Shown one piece after another: positions 13,363-26,585 of a stretch of DNA of 46,526 nucleotides. Below the pieces are notes generated by a model that saw only the letters and a program-made list of their open reading frames with translations, did no database searches and was not told the DNA's origin. The DNA lies in assembly GCA_036244855.1 (NCBI GenBank), contig BQKZ01000766.1:96096-142621 (forward strand), read 5' to 3'. The stretch's first letter is position 1, and every line of letters starts with the position of its first letter. This DNA comes from Temnopleurus reevesii. Taxonomy: Eukaryota; Echinodermata; Echinoidea; Temnopleuroida; Temnopleuridae. A program made the translations under genes and the position numbers.

Positions 13363-13794
13363 ATGAAATCATATCAGAAGACCTTGACTACAGTACATTG
13401 ATAATAAATTAAAAATGGCTACCCTATGATCTTGCATGAATGAGAATGCGATGAGAGAAGAGCGACATATAAATCACCATAACAATGAATGAACGATCCT
13501 TTTCTAGATGGAAGAAAAATATGTTTGTAACATTATGACCTTTGCACATTGTAGTTGAACCCCCACTCAAAATTTGTTATGAAATCATATCAGAAGACCT
13601 TGACTACAGTACATTGATAACAAATTAAAGATGGCTACCCTATGATCTTGCATGAACCAAATGACGATGAGTGAAGAGCGACATATGAATCAGTATAACA
13701 ATGAATGAATGATCCTTTTCTAGATGGATAAAAAATATGTTTGTAACATTATGACATTTGCACATTGTAGTCAAACTCCCAACTCAATTTGTTT
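13363..13794. repeat. Two-copy tandem duplication, 216-bp period
   Basis: Copy 1 (13363-13578) and copy 2 (13579-13794) share long blocks, for example ATCATATCAGAAGACCTTGA and GGCTACCCTATGATCTTGCA. Later similarity covers GATCCTTTTCTAGATGGA and ACATTATGAC.TTTGCACATT. By eye they are roughly 90% alike with small indels, so the duplication is fairly recent compared with other local repeats here. No coding potential. Confidence 0.9.
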
Positions 13795-15537
13795 AATGTG
13801 TTTCAGAGATAAATAGAAGGACAGAGGGGAGAGTAGAGGCAGGGTAGTAGACACAGGGAGCTCAGGCTGGAGAGGGCAAAGCGGGGGGACAAGGAACAGG
13901 AAAATGGTAAATTTCAAACCAACAAATGCACTTCATCCCTTCCAAAATGTGCCAACAGGAAATAAATACCTGATAAATATTTGCATAGATCTCTTGCACA
14001 TGTTCAATCATCTTTAATTGAACAAACATGATAAACATTTTTTTTCTACAGAGAAGCTTCAGAAGTTTCAGAAGCATGAAATCACTATTTACACAATAAC
14101 TTTATTCACATGTACGCCTACATCTAAAATGTATTCATACTAACAAAATTTCATTCAATAGATTGATTTAAAGACCCACCATTTTCTCGGCAGTGGAAAA
14201 TGTGAACAATCTTGTTTTTATACTCGTTTCTTCATAAAATTTCTGTCACATATAAACGTGTAGTTGAAGATGAGAACTATTCAATAATATAATTCTATAT
14301 TAACATGAGCCTACAAATAATTTTGACCAACATCACTTAAAACCAAATTAAGAAAGTATTCATCCTAAATAGATCGGTCAACAATAATAGGTTAGGCTTT
14401 TCGGTCCAAAATATTTTCTAGAAGACTAATAATTGCCTTATGGATGTAAATAAGGATGTATTTTGTTCATGGAACCTGATGTCATGAATAAAGTCAATTA
14501 TTAAAGAGTATCATGTTGTTCTATTTAAATATTTGCTGCTTCTAATATCAGAGCAATAGCGGAGACATACCCTCAGCCAGATCTAGCTGACCTTAATTGG
14601 AAGTTGTTACTCAATAATTTAATATTCACAGCGTAAATGAAGGCAACCTTCGAGATGGTAAGTTACAACGAGGTAACAAGAAGATATTTCTGTTGGAATG
14701 ATTTAGTCTTCTTTCAAGCAGGGAAGTAGAAGTTCTTTTCACTCACTATTGATCAGCAAGTATTGATACATACCTACAAATAAATGCAGTAATATTCCAG
14801 AATTTGATTTGGTTTTATTTTGCAAACCATGACTTGTTGTTTGCAATTTTCATTCTTTTATCATTTGAATAAAATGACAGAAAGATATCAAGAACCATGA
14901 ATGCCAAGATGATTCTTCATATTTTGTGGTTTTAACCAACTGCTAGGATAATTTTTTAAATTTCATTATTATTCTGTCAAAGACACAATGATTGATGGAC
15001 TCTTAAAAATCCATCTAATTCTTCAGAAACCAACATGCAATCAGTGTTTTAGAATGTTGTACCATACATATTATCATTTAGTTTATTGGATGAAAACACC
15101 ACTGTGACAATGACATTGAACAGTATGAACATATATTTCACTTGTATGTCAATGCATTTGTTGCTATGTTAGGATTTCTCCATACAACAGTTCACTTTCA
15201 TTCAAGCTAACTTGTAGAATAAACAACAATATGTGTAGTACGAGCTGCATGCAAGACATTTCTTTGGAGAATCCGACAAGTTTTAGCTTCACAAAATGAT
15301 GAGCAGGCATCAACAGAATTGCAAAACTTTGGAAAGTTAACCCATTCAAGACAGACTGATGAGACATCAATTGATGAATGACAAATGTATGAATACAATG
15401 AGTTGCAATGATGATGATGATAATGATGATGGAGATTGGAGGCAGAATACATTCCCAATCAAGACTCATTCATATAAACATACAGACTTCAGCTCTTTGA
15501 ACCAGAATCATGTTACTGAAACAGTTTCATGATGCAC

Positions 15538-15587
15538 AGCTTTTGGTGGCAAGCTGTTGTTCCGCAAGACCTTGCCACCTAAAAGCT
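15538..15587. repeat. Hairpin-forming inverted repeat
   Basis: AGCTTTTGGTGGCAAG (15538-15553) pairs with CTTGCCACCTAAAAGCT (15571-15587) apart from a one-base bulge, around a 17-base loop. The stem is shorter than a typical animal pre-miRNA, so I do not call it a microRNA. Confidence 0.7.
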
Positions 15588-16926
15588 GAGAGATCTTGAA
15601 TAAAACTTTTCAAACACCAACTTCCTTTATAGCACTCTAAGCAGAGTGAAGTCGATCAGGCTCGTTCTGGGGTGAGGGGAGGTAAACATTTTTGGCTTCG
15701 TTGCATTTTTAGCATACAATCAACCCATTCCTCACCGAGACAAAACAAAATCTTTAAAAAGCAAAATAAAATAGATTTTCTTTGTGTACAAGCAAATTAT
15801 TCATTTCAGATTTTGTTTCTTCTTCTGAAATCAATATTACCAGTTACTGACAACCCTGCACTATATCCGAATGGAAAGATAGGAGTACATTGAACAAAAT
15901 TTCGTGATATAATAATTCCATATGTCAAATAGGAAGAATAAGATTATCTTTGATGAAAATTGAACTTTGAAACCAAACTGCTGATCATCCAATTCCTAAA
16001 TGAATGTGACTTCAGCTAATATTTTCACCATCTCATGCATGCATTATATGAACGAGTCTTTCTATAAAGGAATATTAAAACAATCATTCTAATATGATCA
16101 GGGACACATACGCTGTCGGGATTCTGCATCCACACCTTAAAATGCTCCTGGTAATGATGTTAGCAAAATGGGTTAAAGAAATAAAAAATTAAATCATATA
16201 TTAGTCTGGAATGATACATAAATGTGCATGTAAATTATGTTGAGAATGTGCTGAAGAAGGGAAAAATATTTACGGAAGAATGATTTAAAACATAAATAAC
16301 AAATCATATTGTTAATATACAATCACAAATTATAACAAAATTATGTTAAAGTAGTACTAGATCATCTTTAGATACAAATAAATGAAATTGGTAATAACCC
16401 TACATATACCAGAATGAGCATATGGAAATATTCCAGGATAAATTTTACATTATTCTGGCAAGATCGTATTACATTTATCCCAGGTACCTAAAGCCATTAG
16501 AATTATCATTCACGCCATAATATCTACAGCAACCATTTCAAATCGCTTGATGATGATCGCGGAGAATAATGAAATTACAATGTTGCGGTCTACCTGTAAA
16601 AAAAAGACAAGATTCGGAGGAGGGCCTCCTTTACTACAAGCCAATGAGGCAGAACGAGGCCTTTGCAATTCTACCCACCAGCAAACTCACATGTTCAATC
16701 AACCAGTGAGGGTAGTAGTCTGCAAAACCAGGCAGTTAAGTTTGTGTTTCCTATTTGTTGGGGTACTGTACTCTGTCTAGAACAGGACTATCAACGCTAT
16801 CATGTTTATTCATGTACCTGCCGAAATGATACTTTCAGTCCTCTTTATACACAAGATGGGGGATATCAAAATGAATGAATGTCATTCAGTAATTTGGAAT
16901 ACAACATCCATCTGTCTTCTTATATC

Positions 16927-16949
16927 TTTTTTTTTTTTTTGGGGGGGGG
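16927..16949. repeat. T14-G9 homopolymer junction
   Basis: Fourteen T are followed directly by nine G and then a further G-rich run (AGTAGGGGG). On the minus strand, which is the sense strand of the gene, it is C9A14. Confidence 0.9.
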
Positions 16950-17335
16950 AGTAGGGGGATCACTAGCTAGCACGAACAGTACTGTGGCTAATTTTAAAAA
17001 GAAGTGCCTTTGATTCTGGTATCTAAATTCTGACCGAGAATACTCATACAGTGTATATGGTCTGTATCTATCCGTCCAAACCAGCTTTGAAAACTAGTTT
17101 TAATGGAATCAACTTTTGAAAAGTTGATGTGAACGGGGCCATAGTCTTCTCTCATATTCAAACCTAAATTTAAAAAAAATAACTGCCAGGATCAAGCCTG
17201 ATTTGGTAGACTAGGAGTTAAGGGAATACCTGAGGAACTATAATTATTGAAGTGAAGATGTTCCTTTTTAAAATGAGATCTGTCTGATGAGCATGGCAGA
17301 TGACTGTGTTCTAAATGACTGTGACATGTAAATCC

Positions 17336-17490
17336 ATATCTCATTCCATTTCCTATTGCCAATTAGTATTACGTTATTAACCAAGGTGTGATGTGGTTTC
17401 ATTTGGCATGCTACAGTACATCAAATATCTCATTTCATTTCCTATTCTTCTCTAAATTCAATACCAAGGTGTTATGTTTACAGACAGATT
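17336..17490. repeat. Diverged two-copy tandem repeat, about 85-89 bp
   Basis: The block ATATCTCATT(C/T)CATTTCCTATT occurs at 17336 and 17425. In both copies it is followed by ACCAAGGTGT (17380 and 17463). The spacing differs by a few bases because of indels. Confidence 0.65.
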
Positions 17491-19009
17491 GTAATTCCAA
17501 TATAGTGTAGGACACAGGGTATCAAAACTCACTGATATTTGGTACACTCTGGTTTGCTGCTTGCATTTGTAGGCTAGAGTTTCAAGGTGTATCTCATGGA
17601 CAGTCGTGCTTGTTTGGAACCAGTACCCATGGCTAGGCCACAAAACATGATATCATAGTTGCCGAAAGCTGTAAAATTTATACATCCTCTACACCCAAAG
17701 ATTCTTCTTGACAACCCCGTCGCTTGTCCAGGGATGCATGAAAACAAGTGATGCATAAAAACTGGGTTCAAAGTATTGCAGTTCAAATTTTACTCATGGG
17801 TTTAATAAGGAATGCCACACTACATGAATGTTCGTTGGTGAGAAACATGAATAAGTTTGAATCTAGTCGTAAAATGGTCAATTGCCGATCAGGGCATGTC
17901 TACCAAAGGTTTTAAGAAAAAATTCAGTAGTAATCACCTATATCTCTTACATAAACAAGCCAATAGCATAATCTCATTTAATCCCAGGCATAACACTCAT
18001 CCCCATATCCAGGTATTACACGGTTTGAACACAAACATTCCAGACAGAAAAGTGGCAAAAATGCGTTTATCAGACACAGACAAACTGACTGAACATATGC
18101 TAATTTGAATATAACTGAGCCATGCCATTCAGTTAATCTTATTCACAGGATTTAGTAGTATGCTTCAGAAGGTGACCTGAAGAGTCTTCATCTCAAGGCA
18201 TAATCCTGCTTCAAGCTGCTCAAGAAGTGGAGGCTAACAATACAGTCAATTGAATGGATGGGGCTATAATGAAAAAGAGGATATGTCAACAAAAATTCCA
18301 CTACTACTTGTGAGCACATTTCATGTGCCTTGAAGCATGGACAAGGTACATTAGCTGGGTCTGGAAGAGAGATCCAACATTTATAATGTTTAAAGGATGT
18401 CACAAACACAATTTATAATGATTCTACTTATCAGCTGCATATAAGTGCTTATTTTAATTGTAATTCAAATGCTACTTTAGGTACTGAAACCAATGTTTAT
18501 AAACAAGAAAACTTCTAGATGTGAAGTGTACATTAGCCAAAAGCACATTCGGGGTATCAATACAGAATTAGTAACCCTACCCATTGGGGTCACATGACCC
18601 TCGTTAATTCAGCATTGGATATCATTCATTCTGTACATTGGGCATCAAAATAAATTTAGCTCCGTCATGCGAATACCAACAGAAATGTCAAAGGTTACTA
18701 AATTACTCATCGATACTAAAACAAATCACTATGAAAGGGAGTGGAGTGTACATAGAAGATTGATAATCAATTTTCAGTTGATTGTAATCGTTCCTTCACA
18801 GCAGGGCTCTCGGCCGATCTGTCCTTATAAAAAGGTCACCAGCTCATCAGAATAAACATAGGGACTCAAATGTTTACTTTAGTTTGTGTATCCACAGGAG
18901 ACATAGCCTCAAGTCAAGACCCATCTTGTGTTCAATTTGTATTTAATACCAAATAAAAATTGTAGTTGATATGATATAGCCAAAGGTTTGGATGAGACCC
19001 CTCCCTATC

Positions 19010-19840
19010 CAACTGACCAACTGAACACAGGGGTCAGAGGATCTATGTCCAGTAGGCCAGGCCACGTCCAATGGAGTCTTGGATATGAACCAAGCCTGCC
19101 TAACTGACCAATTGAACACTGTGGTCAGATGACCAGTGTATCGAGAACCTAGGCCAGCCCAAGTCCAGGGGACAAATGGCAAGGGGCTATTCATGTAAGG
19201 AATTATGTCAGGGAAGTCACTGGCTTTCAAAGATTTTCTGATGAGTAAAAAACGGGGAAGCTTCATTTCTCTCTGACGGCTTTAAGAGCAAAAAGGGTGT
19301 GCATTTGTATGATTTTGATTTTTCACCTACATGTATAAAGTTTGTTCAGCTCAGGAACAAACTCAGCCAAGTGACACAATGGTCAGTGGTGTCATGACTT
19401 TCTGCTTCACTACAGGTCGGGATGGGACCAAGCAATGTCCAGTCAACTAAATGCAGGCCAAGGCAAGCCCAGTGGACTATCTACTACCAAGAACTATTCC
19501 ACCTTCCTGATAGGACCAGGCCCATCTCGGTGACCGATGTAACACAGTGATCAGTGGAGGCATGTCCAACTGACCGATCAAAGTGAGTGGTCACTTGGGA
19601 TCAGGATGGGACCAAGCCATGTCTAGTCAACTAAAAGCAGACAAAACCAACACAATTAGGAACAACCAACGCAATTAGGAACTGTTCTACCTGCCTGATA
19701 GGACCAGATGCAAGCCCAGCCAAGTGACCGATAGAACACAGCATTGGTCAGTGGAGCCATGTCAAACTGATTGATGAAAGTGAGTGGTCACTTGGGATCG
19801 GGATGGGTTCCATCCATGTCCAGTCAACTAATTGAAGGCA
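19010..19840. repeat. Diverged tandem array of a ~92-bp core, in part as ~185-200-bp units
   Basis: The phrase AACTGACCAACTGAACACAG followed by GGTCAG recurs in variant form near 19010, 19102, 19530, 19560, 19720 and 19765. GATGGGACCAAG with GTC.AGTCAACTAA recurs from 19421, 19604 and 19802 (the last with GATGGGTTCC). The units are too diverged to fix a single period by eye. No reading frame is conserved across units. Confidence 0.75.
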
Positions 19841-19879
19841 TGCGAGATGGGGAATGTGTTTACCCATCATACCCTGATA

Positions 19880-20170
19880 TCAAGCAAGCAAATAACGCTG
19901 GGTAAAGTGTTCTGTGCGTGGGTGACGTCACTGATTAGCCTGATCAAACACTATCAGTATTCATAAAACCAGCAATCTCTGACTCAGTATTTACTTGCTT
20001 TCTATTCCCATGTTGCACGAACATGACAAGGGGGATGGGACAAGACTTCTAATTGGTTTGTTACTATGAGTGGATGATTTGGGCCGTATCATTACTCGAG
20101 AATAAATTATGCATCATTTTCATTACATGGCTCAATGATCGCAGTGTAATGTTTACATTACAGAGGTTTC
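19880..20170. promoter_or_regulatory. Candidate intronic control region with a perfect CRE
   Basis: The sequence has a palindromic CRE (GTGACGTCAC, 19922-19931), GATTAG next to it, an AP-1 site (TGACTCA, 19980-19986) and a forkhead-type TATTTAC shortly after. Further on are TAATTGG and a near-palindromic GTAATGTTTACATTAC (20146-20161) containing the forkhead core TGTTTAC. It is unique sequence just past the tandem array. The motifs are seen directly; enhancer activity is inference. Confidence 0.3.
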
Positions 20171-22212
20171 ATCTTTGCTAGACAAAGAATGATGAAGGTA
20201 ATTAGTAAAATGAAGCAAATGGACACTCTTATTTGTTCTGTACTTTGCTAGTTATGCACGTAATGCTACCAATTTATAAATCCCATTTGCAAATATTATT
20301 CTCCTTTGACAGAGTGGGAAAAATTTGAAACTTGTAAGGGGAGGGGTTTCCAATTTTCCAGGGAGGGGTTTCCAATTCAAAGCGCCTATTCCCCTTCATT
20401 TAATGAGGGACAATCGTGTAAAGAAAACCAATTTCTTGGAGTGGGGATAGATGGGGGCTAACCTACTCATGTATCTACAGAGCATAGGTCACCACATGTC
20501 ACTGCGCACAAATTAGTGAATTATATATCTAGCCCATATTCAATCTACAGTTTCCTTGGCGATGATTACCAGAGCATAATAACATTACACTCTGTTAAAC
20601 AGTCCACAAGTAGCATACAATTAAAGGATTATTTTCTAATTCTGAGATTCCATGCATACCACGGTGTAATCATACAACAAAGTGCACATGTTCAGGTAAT
20701 TTGTCCAGAAGCTGTTCAGTCTTTTCTCGGCTCTCCCTACATAGAAAATGCATTTTGTCATGATGAAAAAATATTGGTAACTCAAGCAATGTTGCGAAAC
20801 AGTTCAATAGATACAAATCAGAATGTATCGTATTCCCACTTCCCAGACTACTCCAAGACTGAATATCAAAATTAGGATACAAAGAGATAGCCTTGCTTTG
20901 GGAAATAAAGCTAAATAGCCAATATCCTGGACCTAGATTGAGCTATATCCTTGGTAAGGAAACTCATGGAAGCAATAGGATCAATCAATAGGAACATCCT
21001 TTACACAACCACACATTTGGCCCGAGGTCCCTGAAGTACTTTTCAAAGAGAATCATCTTATTTTAACTTTATTGCTATATTTATTAGTCAGTGGAAAATA
21101 TTGTCTAGAAAGTAATACTGAACTGCCTAAACAAGGTACATACATTGAATGCAAACTGTCAACACTTTTATTTTCATCACTTTTATTGCTGTGCAGCATT
21201 TAATGTATTTCACTAATAGAAAAGAAAATGTGTATTTTGTTGATTGATGAAAACTGCTGACAAAACAGCTCATTTGCTGCTTTTTATTTCATGACATTCT
21301 AATCACCATGTTTTGCATTTATAAACAAATTATATCCTGGTACTGTGAATGCATACCAAAATCTACAAAATCTTTTTTTAGAAAATTTGTGGGTTTTGTG
21401 GTTAAATAAATGCAATGTGATGAGGCAAGGATAAAAACAATTGTTGAATTCACTACAGACAAACAAAAGACCCCACAACAAATAAATTGCAACAAAAGCT
21501 TGAATAAAAACAGCTGGAAATAACTGCCATTCACTTCCCACATTAGAGTTACACATCTCATCGACAGTGACCTTCCGACATGCATCCTCGATTCATTTAT
21601 TTGCAGCTAACCATTTGCATCATTATGCCACACTTAGCCAAAATTTTTGCAGGGTTGTAAAACCCTGATTTTAGCACTCCCGTGAATATGAATCTGGTTG
21701 GAACAAAATAAGGGGAGATATCTCGTAGCTTGAATGACGAAAATTTGTGCTTTTGTATGATCCCGCCAACGCAATATGACTCAATTCAAATGAGCTTTGA
21801 TGGGCAGACATCTTCCAATTAAATTATTATTCACAGTATGTTATGCACGTTGCGGAATACGTACTCCTGGTTTTTTTTTCTTTTTACATTTTGATGAGAT
21901 TAAATGGAATAGATTAACTTCCACTTCATATTTGTACATTCTCATTCTGAAACAATATTTTAAATAATACCATTTAATTTGAGAGAAAGAATATCGCATA
22001 AGAAATACATATGTGCCAAACCACAGCAGTCAAGAAACATTTGGCTTACAAATGGGGCTACAAATGGTATATAAATATCCAAAAATTTATATTTCTCAAC
22101 TAATATAGCAATCAAATAATTTCAAGTCATTCTTCGTTAAAAATGACTTCTCATGTTAACATTGCAATGAGCATGTCTGCCTTGTGCCGCAGCACGTTTT
22201 GCTTGGTGCTCT

Positions 22213-22243
22213 ATGACTCAGCCCCATGTCAGACAATGACTCA
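22213..22243. promoter_or_regulatory. Paired AP-1 / NF-E2-type motifs
   Basis: ATGACTCAGC (22213-22222) fits the antioxidant-response/NF-E2 consensus RTGACNNNGC, and a second TGACTCA lies at 22237-22243. The two core sites are 23 bp apart, about two helical turns, in a G+C-richer patch (22170-22340). Binding is not shown by sequence alone. Confidence 0.3.
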
Positions 22244-24504
22244 CAAACCTGAAGTACAGCTCATTCTCAATCAGCTCCAGCTATTATCTTACTTTTATTT
22301 ACAGTGACACACCACCCCTCCAGAGCATCTTCCAAATATCTCAAGAGATCTGCTCCAAAAAGGATCTAAATCCATGCTAAATGCTACTGAGAAATGTGCA
22401 TTTATTTGATAAATGATCTGTCCATAACTAGTTCAGAGAGGAAAGCCTTTCTGGTTGCCCTGAAAATTCTAACAAATTGGCCATATTAATGTGATATTTC
22501 TGGCATATATTCTTACCCTGCAAAATATCTCTCAAATGCTGTATTTAGGGGTTTACAATCCCTTTTGACAATAATTTCCTCAGTAAAATTATATAACTTC
22601 ATAACTACATATTCAATCATATCATGGAATTTTGGCTTACAGGTACATGTAAGCATTTTTTTTACTTAATTTTTTTCTTTGTGGCAACCAAACTACATGT
22701 ACCATATTCTGAATCCAGTGTACATTAATTGTTGCTATGTCTGGCAAACCTAATGAAAGCTTGCTACATGTGTTAAAACAAACACTGTATAAAGCATACA
22801 TGTACATGAAATTTCAATAGCCCAACAACTTGGGCAGCAAAAAAATTAGGACAAAAAGTAAACAAACAGAAGTACAATTTGACAAAATTTGGATTAAGCC
22901 CCTTTTGGAATGACACTTCGTCTGTCTTCCATATCAGAATACCCAGAATATAAATATTCAAAAATTCATCCCTCAAGATTATTCTGTCCAGAGGCCTGAT
23001 TTTTCCTGCATTAATATGCACAAAAGGTGATGATTTATCCAAGTGCATAGAAGACCTGTATGAGTTTGCAAGGGTGCTTTGGATTCCATTATGGGTCACT
23101 ACACTGTATGATATTGAATCAATAAATTATAGATTATAGCAGGCCTATTCAGTATCGCTCATGGGGATTAAAACCAAGCTGATACATCATAGATGATTAA
23201 AGAATCTGGTTGATTAAAAATCAGAGTTTATAATGATGGATATTTCCTTCTTCATTGTAAAAATTTTAGTTTCAAAATATCAGTATCAAATCCTACATTC
23301 AAACAGACCTGTGGCCTGTATTATTTAAATCAAATCAAACTTAATACAATCAATTCTTGATATTTATCTCTTTTATGTCAGAAGCCCCTGAAATGGTTCG
23401 GGTACAATTACATCCATCTCACAAGATACCACACAGGTGGGATAATGTCTACAATCCTTTGTGTCTTCTACACATATGTAATATAATATGTAGACACCAC
23501 TTCTGATTGTCTGACAAATATGATACTTGTAACATAAACCCTTGATGCATGCTTCTTGATTACAACCATGTTATTTATGGCATACATGTAGAGCTGATAT
23601 CTGATTTTCCAACCACAATGATCGGGGAAATGAGGCATTTTGAATGTTGGAGACCACAATTTGTTGGAGAAATATGCTATGTGCTATTGCCAATCTCGTC
23701 TGGAACATGCATACAATATACGTTAAAGCAAATATCGAGTACTTGCAAAGAACTTCAATTTGGAAAAATGAATGATTAAAATAATCTTATGTTACAAACA
23801 AAGCACAACGTGACTTGTGTAGACAAGGGAAAACTAATATGATAACCTCAAACCGGTTAAAAGCGAAATTATGTCATTCTCCACGTGCTCTGTCCACTGC
23901 AGCAAACACAGGAAGCAGCGCGTGGGACTGGTATAAAATCTGTCGGCCCGACATGGCCCAATTTTGACCCTTTATTTGCACATTTCTCTGCCATTAAACA
24001 TTTTCTTGCATAACACTTTGGCACATATTATTTATTCATAGTTCTGAACATTCTTCTGACATTTTGTGCGATTCTGTCAACATTCATTTTATTTTTTTTA
24101 ACAAATACCAGAATATATCTTTACATAAGATGGTAATATTTGACAGCCTGTATTCAATGACAATATGATGTCAAACATGGCCTTGTAAACATAAAGTGAT
24201 TGAGACAGGTCTATAAACATTTCTCACATATTTGTTTACATGGAGCGCCACTTCGAAAACTCTTCTTTTTAGTACATCCATGGCAAATAGCTGCCCCATT
24301 TGTTGATAAAATCATAAATCATTATGGTATCACTTTCTATCACTTTCGTTGACAAAAATCTTGTCCTACATTGTGTGTGTAGGAGTTGAGAACAAAAACA
24401 CAAATCCCTTAGAAATGGCTATGTTCTATAATACCTGAATTATTCCAAACTGTGCCCCAAAATAACCCATCTTTTTGCTTGATATTAAAAAAATTCAAAT
24501 AAGC

Positions 24505-25075
24505 CCAGATAATTTCAAATTCATGATCAAGGTTATGAAGCTAGTTATATGTGGAGTGGGCCTGGCTCTCGCCTTTCAACCAGAGGGCCGAGGTTCGAGT
24601 CCTACCCATGGCGTTAATTTCCTTCCGCAAGAAATTCATCCACATTGCGCTGCACTTGACCCAGGTGAGGTAAATGGGGACGGAAGGAAGAAATTCCTTG
24701 TAATGTGGAGCGCTGGAATGGCTGCCAGCTAGAGCCGGGTAATAATGAGTGTAAAGCTTTCAGCGCCATGAGCACCGATAAGGTGGACCTGTGCGCTATA
24801 CAAGTAGCCATCATTATTATTATTCATCAAATCTTGACACAAATTTCACAAAAGTTTTATGATATCCTATTTGACTTGACTTGCATAAAATGTAATTTCA
24901 GATTGCAGATTCATGATCAAGTCTTGAATGCTGATGTTATAACAGAGACATTATATCCGTATCTCTCCTAAAACACAGTATACCCTTCTTGACTTGAGCT
25001 GGGTTTAATAACAATTATTTCATATTGCACGTTCATGATCAACTCTTGAATGCTATTGTTAGCATACAGCAATTT
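24505..25075. repeat. Diverged ~120-bp direct repeat, interrupted by the SINE
   Basis: TCATGATCAA recurs at 24521, 24911 and 25033, each time after a TTTCA(A/G/T)ATT-like lead-in. The last two are followed by (G/C)TCTTGAATGCT. The 122-bp step between the last two, and the 390-bp step between the first two (about 275 bp of which is SINE), suggest three units with the SINE inserted into the first. Confidence 0.5.
24551..24825 (+). mobile_element. tRNA-derived SINE, near full length
   Basis: The 5' part is a degenerate tRNA-like head with a perfect RNA polymerase III B box (GGTTCGAGTCC, 24592-24602); the A box is weak. A body follows that is shared with the element at 27909-28139 (ATGGCGTTAATTTCC, AAGAAATTCATCCACATT, GACCCAGGTGAGGT). 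The 3' end is GCGCTATACAAG..CATC followed by an (ATT)n tail. This layout and the terminal GCGCTATA-to-(ATT)n pattern recall echinoderm tRNA-derived SINEs, from memory. Target-site duplications could not be fixed. Confidence 0.85.
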
Positions 25076-26564
25076 GCCAGGTTCTGGGTCAAGCTCACGG
25101 CAAAAGAGAGACCTATGGCCTTCAGCAAAAAAAGAGAAGAATATTACAAGTGACGGAGCTAAATGATAGTCTTATTTTTCAGGTATGTTTGAAAACTGCA
25201 ATAGAGTAGTTTGATCGGGAAGAATTATGAGATGGTTTAACACAAAATGTGCAAATTAAAACCTACTGATTAGGTTGTCGAGAATCATTCAAAATTAAAA
25301 TCACTATTGAAAACTGAAGCTATATTCACTTTATTTTTATTTATCTATTTTCAAAAAGCCAAGTGTTAACAACGTTTATACAGAATGAGTCATTCTGAAT
25401 TGCCAAATGTTTATTCAGCATAAAATCAACAAATACAATGTTACAGAGATCTGCCAAAGCAAGATGCTATGTACCTAAATGCCCTTTTATTTCTGCATTC
25501 TGTATGTACTATGGCTTTAAGCGTGTTGAGCGTGTTGCTGCGAGGAAATGTTTCCTTGGATTGCCATACTTGTATGTATTGAACTTATTTGTCATATTTG
25601 TTTATTGCATCAACAACCTTCTTACAACGAAATTACTTAATTTCCAAAAATCAAATTCAACCTGATGAATAAAAATTCTTTGGATTACTATTAATACATT
25701 AGAATTCTACGGCCAGAAAGAAAACTGTCTTCATATCATAACCTATGAGAGAATGAAAGGTTTGTTTTCCCTACACGAGACCTCTCCACATGTCCATGAG
25801 CAAGAGGCGAATTCCAAAGATGCATTATACACAGAATGATGCTCCGCGTACTCGTTCACTTGCCATACTCTTCGTATGCAAGCAAAGTAGCATCAGCATG
25901 TACATGGGAGCAGACTTCACTAACGTGCTGTCTGATAGTCTCTCTATCCTCCTCTCTCTTCATCTCAACACAAGCAAGCATGCTGTATGTACGAGTGTAG
26001 AGAGACACACCCTTTTATTCTGCACAGCTTTGCCTTCTACGGCACGATGCTAGAGTGTGTATTGGCGACTTGGCTGAGAGGGCTGTGATCAGAGGGGTGA
26101 TGGAGATCAACTGATGATGGGCCCAGGTTAGGGGGAGGGGGGCAAAATAATCATCAAATATTAATTTACAATGAATCATCACCTAAATTATTCCAGATTA
26201 TCCACTTTCAAGGAATCAAATAGCATTGAAACTGCTACAGGTACACCTGGAAAGTCTTTATTAGAGGGTATAATTGAGATTAGGTGACCACAGGTCTTCT
26301 GTCAAGGGAGGGGGCATAATTATTGAGTTTTTGTTAATTTCAGGTTTAATCAGATCTCACACAATGCACAATATATGTACTCCAATGCATAATCCATGTG
26401 AACTACTTAGGAATAAATTTACATGTGGAAGCACAGGCATATTGCTTTAATAGTGAAATCAAATCATGGATAAATTCTTGTAAAAACAAATATTGGGTAA
26501 TTACATATCATCTAACTTACTCTTCTGTTTAACAAAAAGCATTAATATTTGCTATTGTCTGATC

Positions 26565-26585
26565 TTTTTTTTTGGGGGGGGGGGG
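26565..26585. repeat. T9-G12 homopolymer junction
   Basis: Nine T are followed by twelve G. In gene sense it is C12A9, the same polarity as the other junctions. Like the one at 16927 it is preceded by an ATC-type flank. Confidence 0.9.

Noticed and set aside
15538..15587. Hairpin considered as a microRNA precursor
   Set aside because: The paired stem is only about 16 bp with a short loop, less than a typical precursor needs, and no small-RNA evidence is available.
20343..20382. Two GGGGTTTCC runs considered as NF-kB sites
   Set aside because: They are a short tandem duplicate of a G-rich phrase and do not fit the full ten-base consensus.
20516..20875. 119-residue plus-strand ORF
   Set aside because: No recognisable domain, no repeat or splice context, and opposite strand to the gene; best read as chance.
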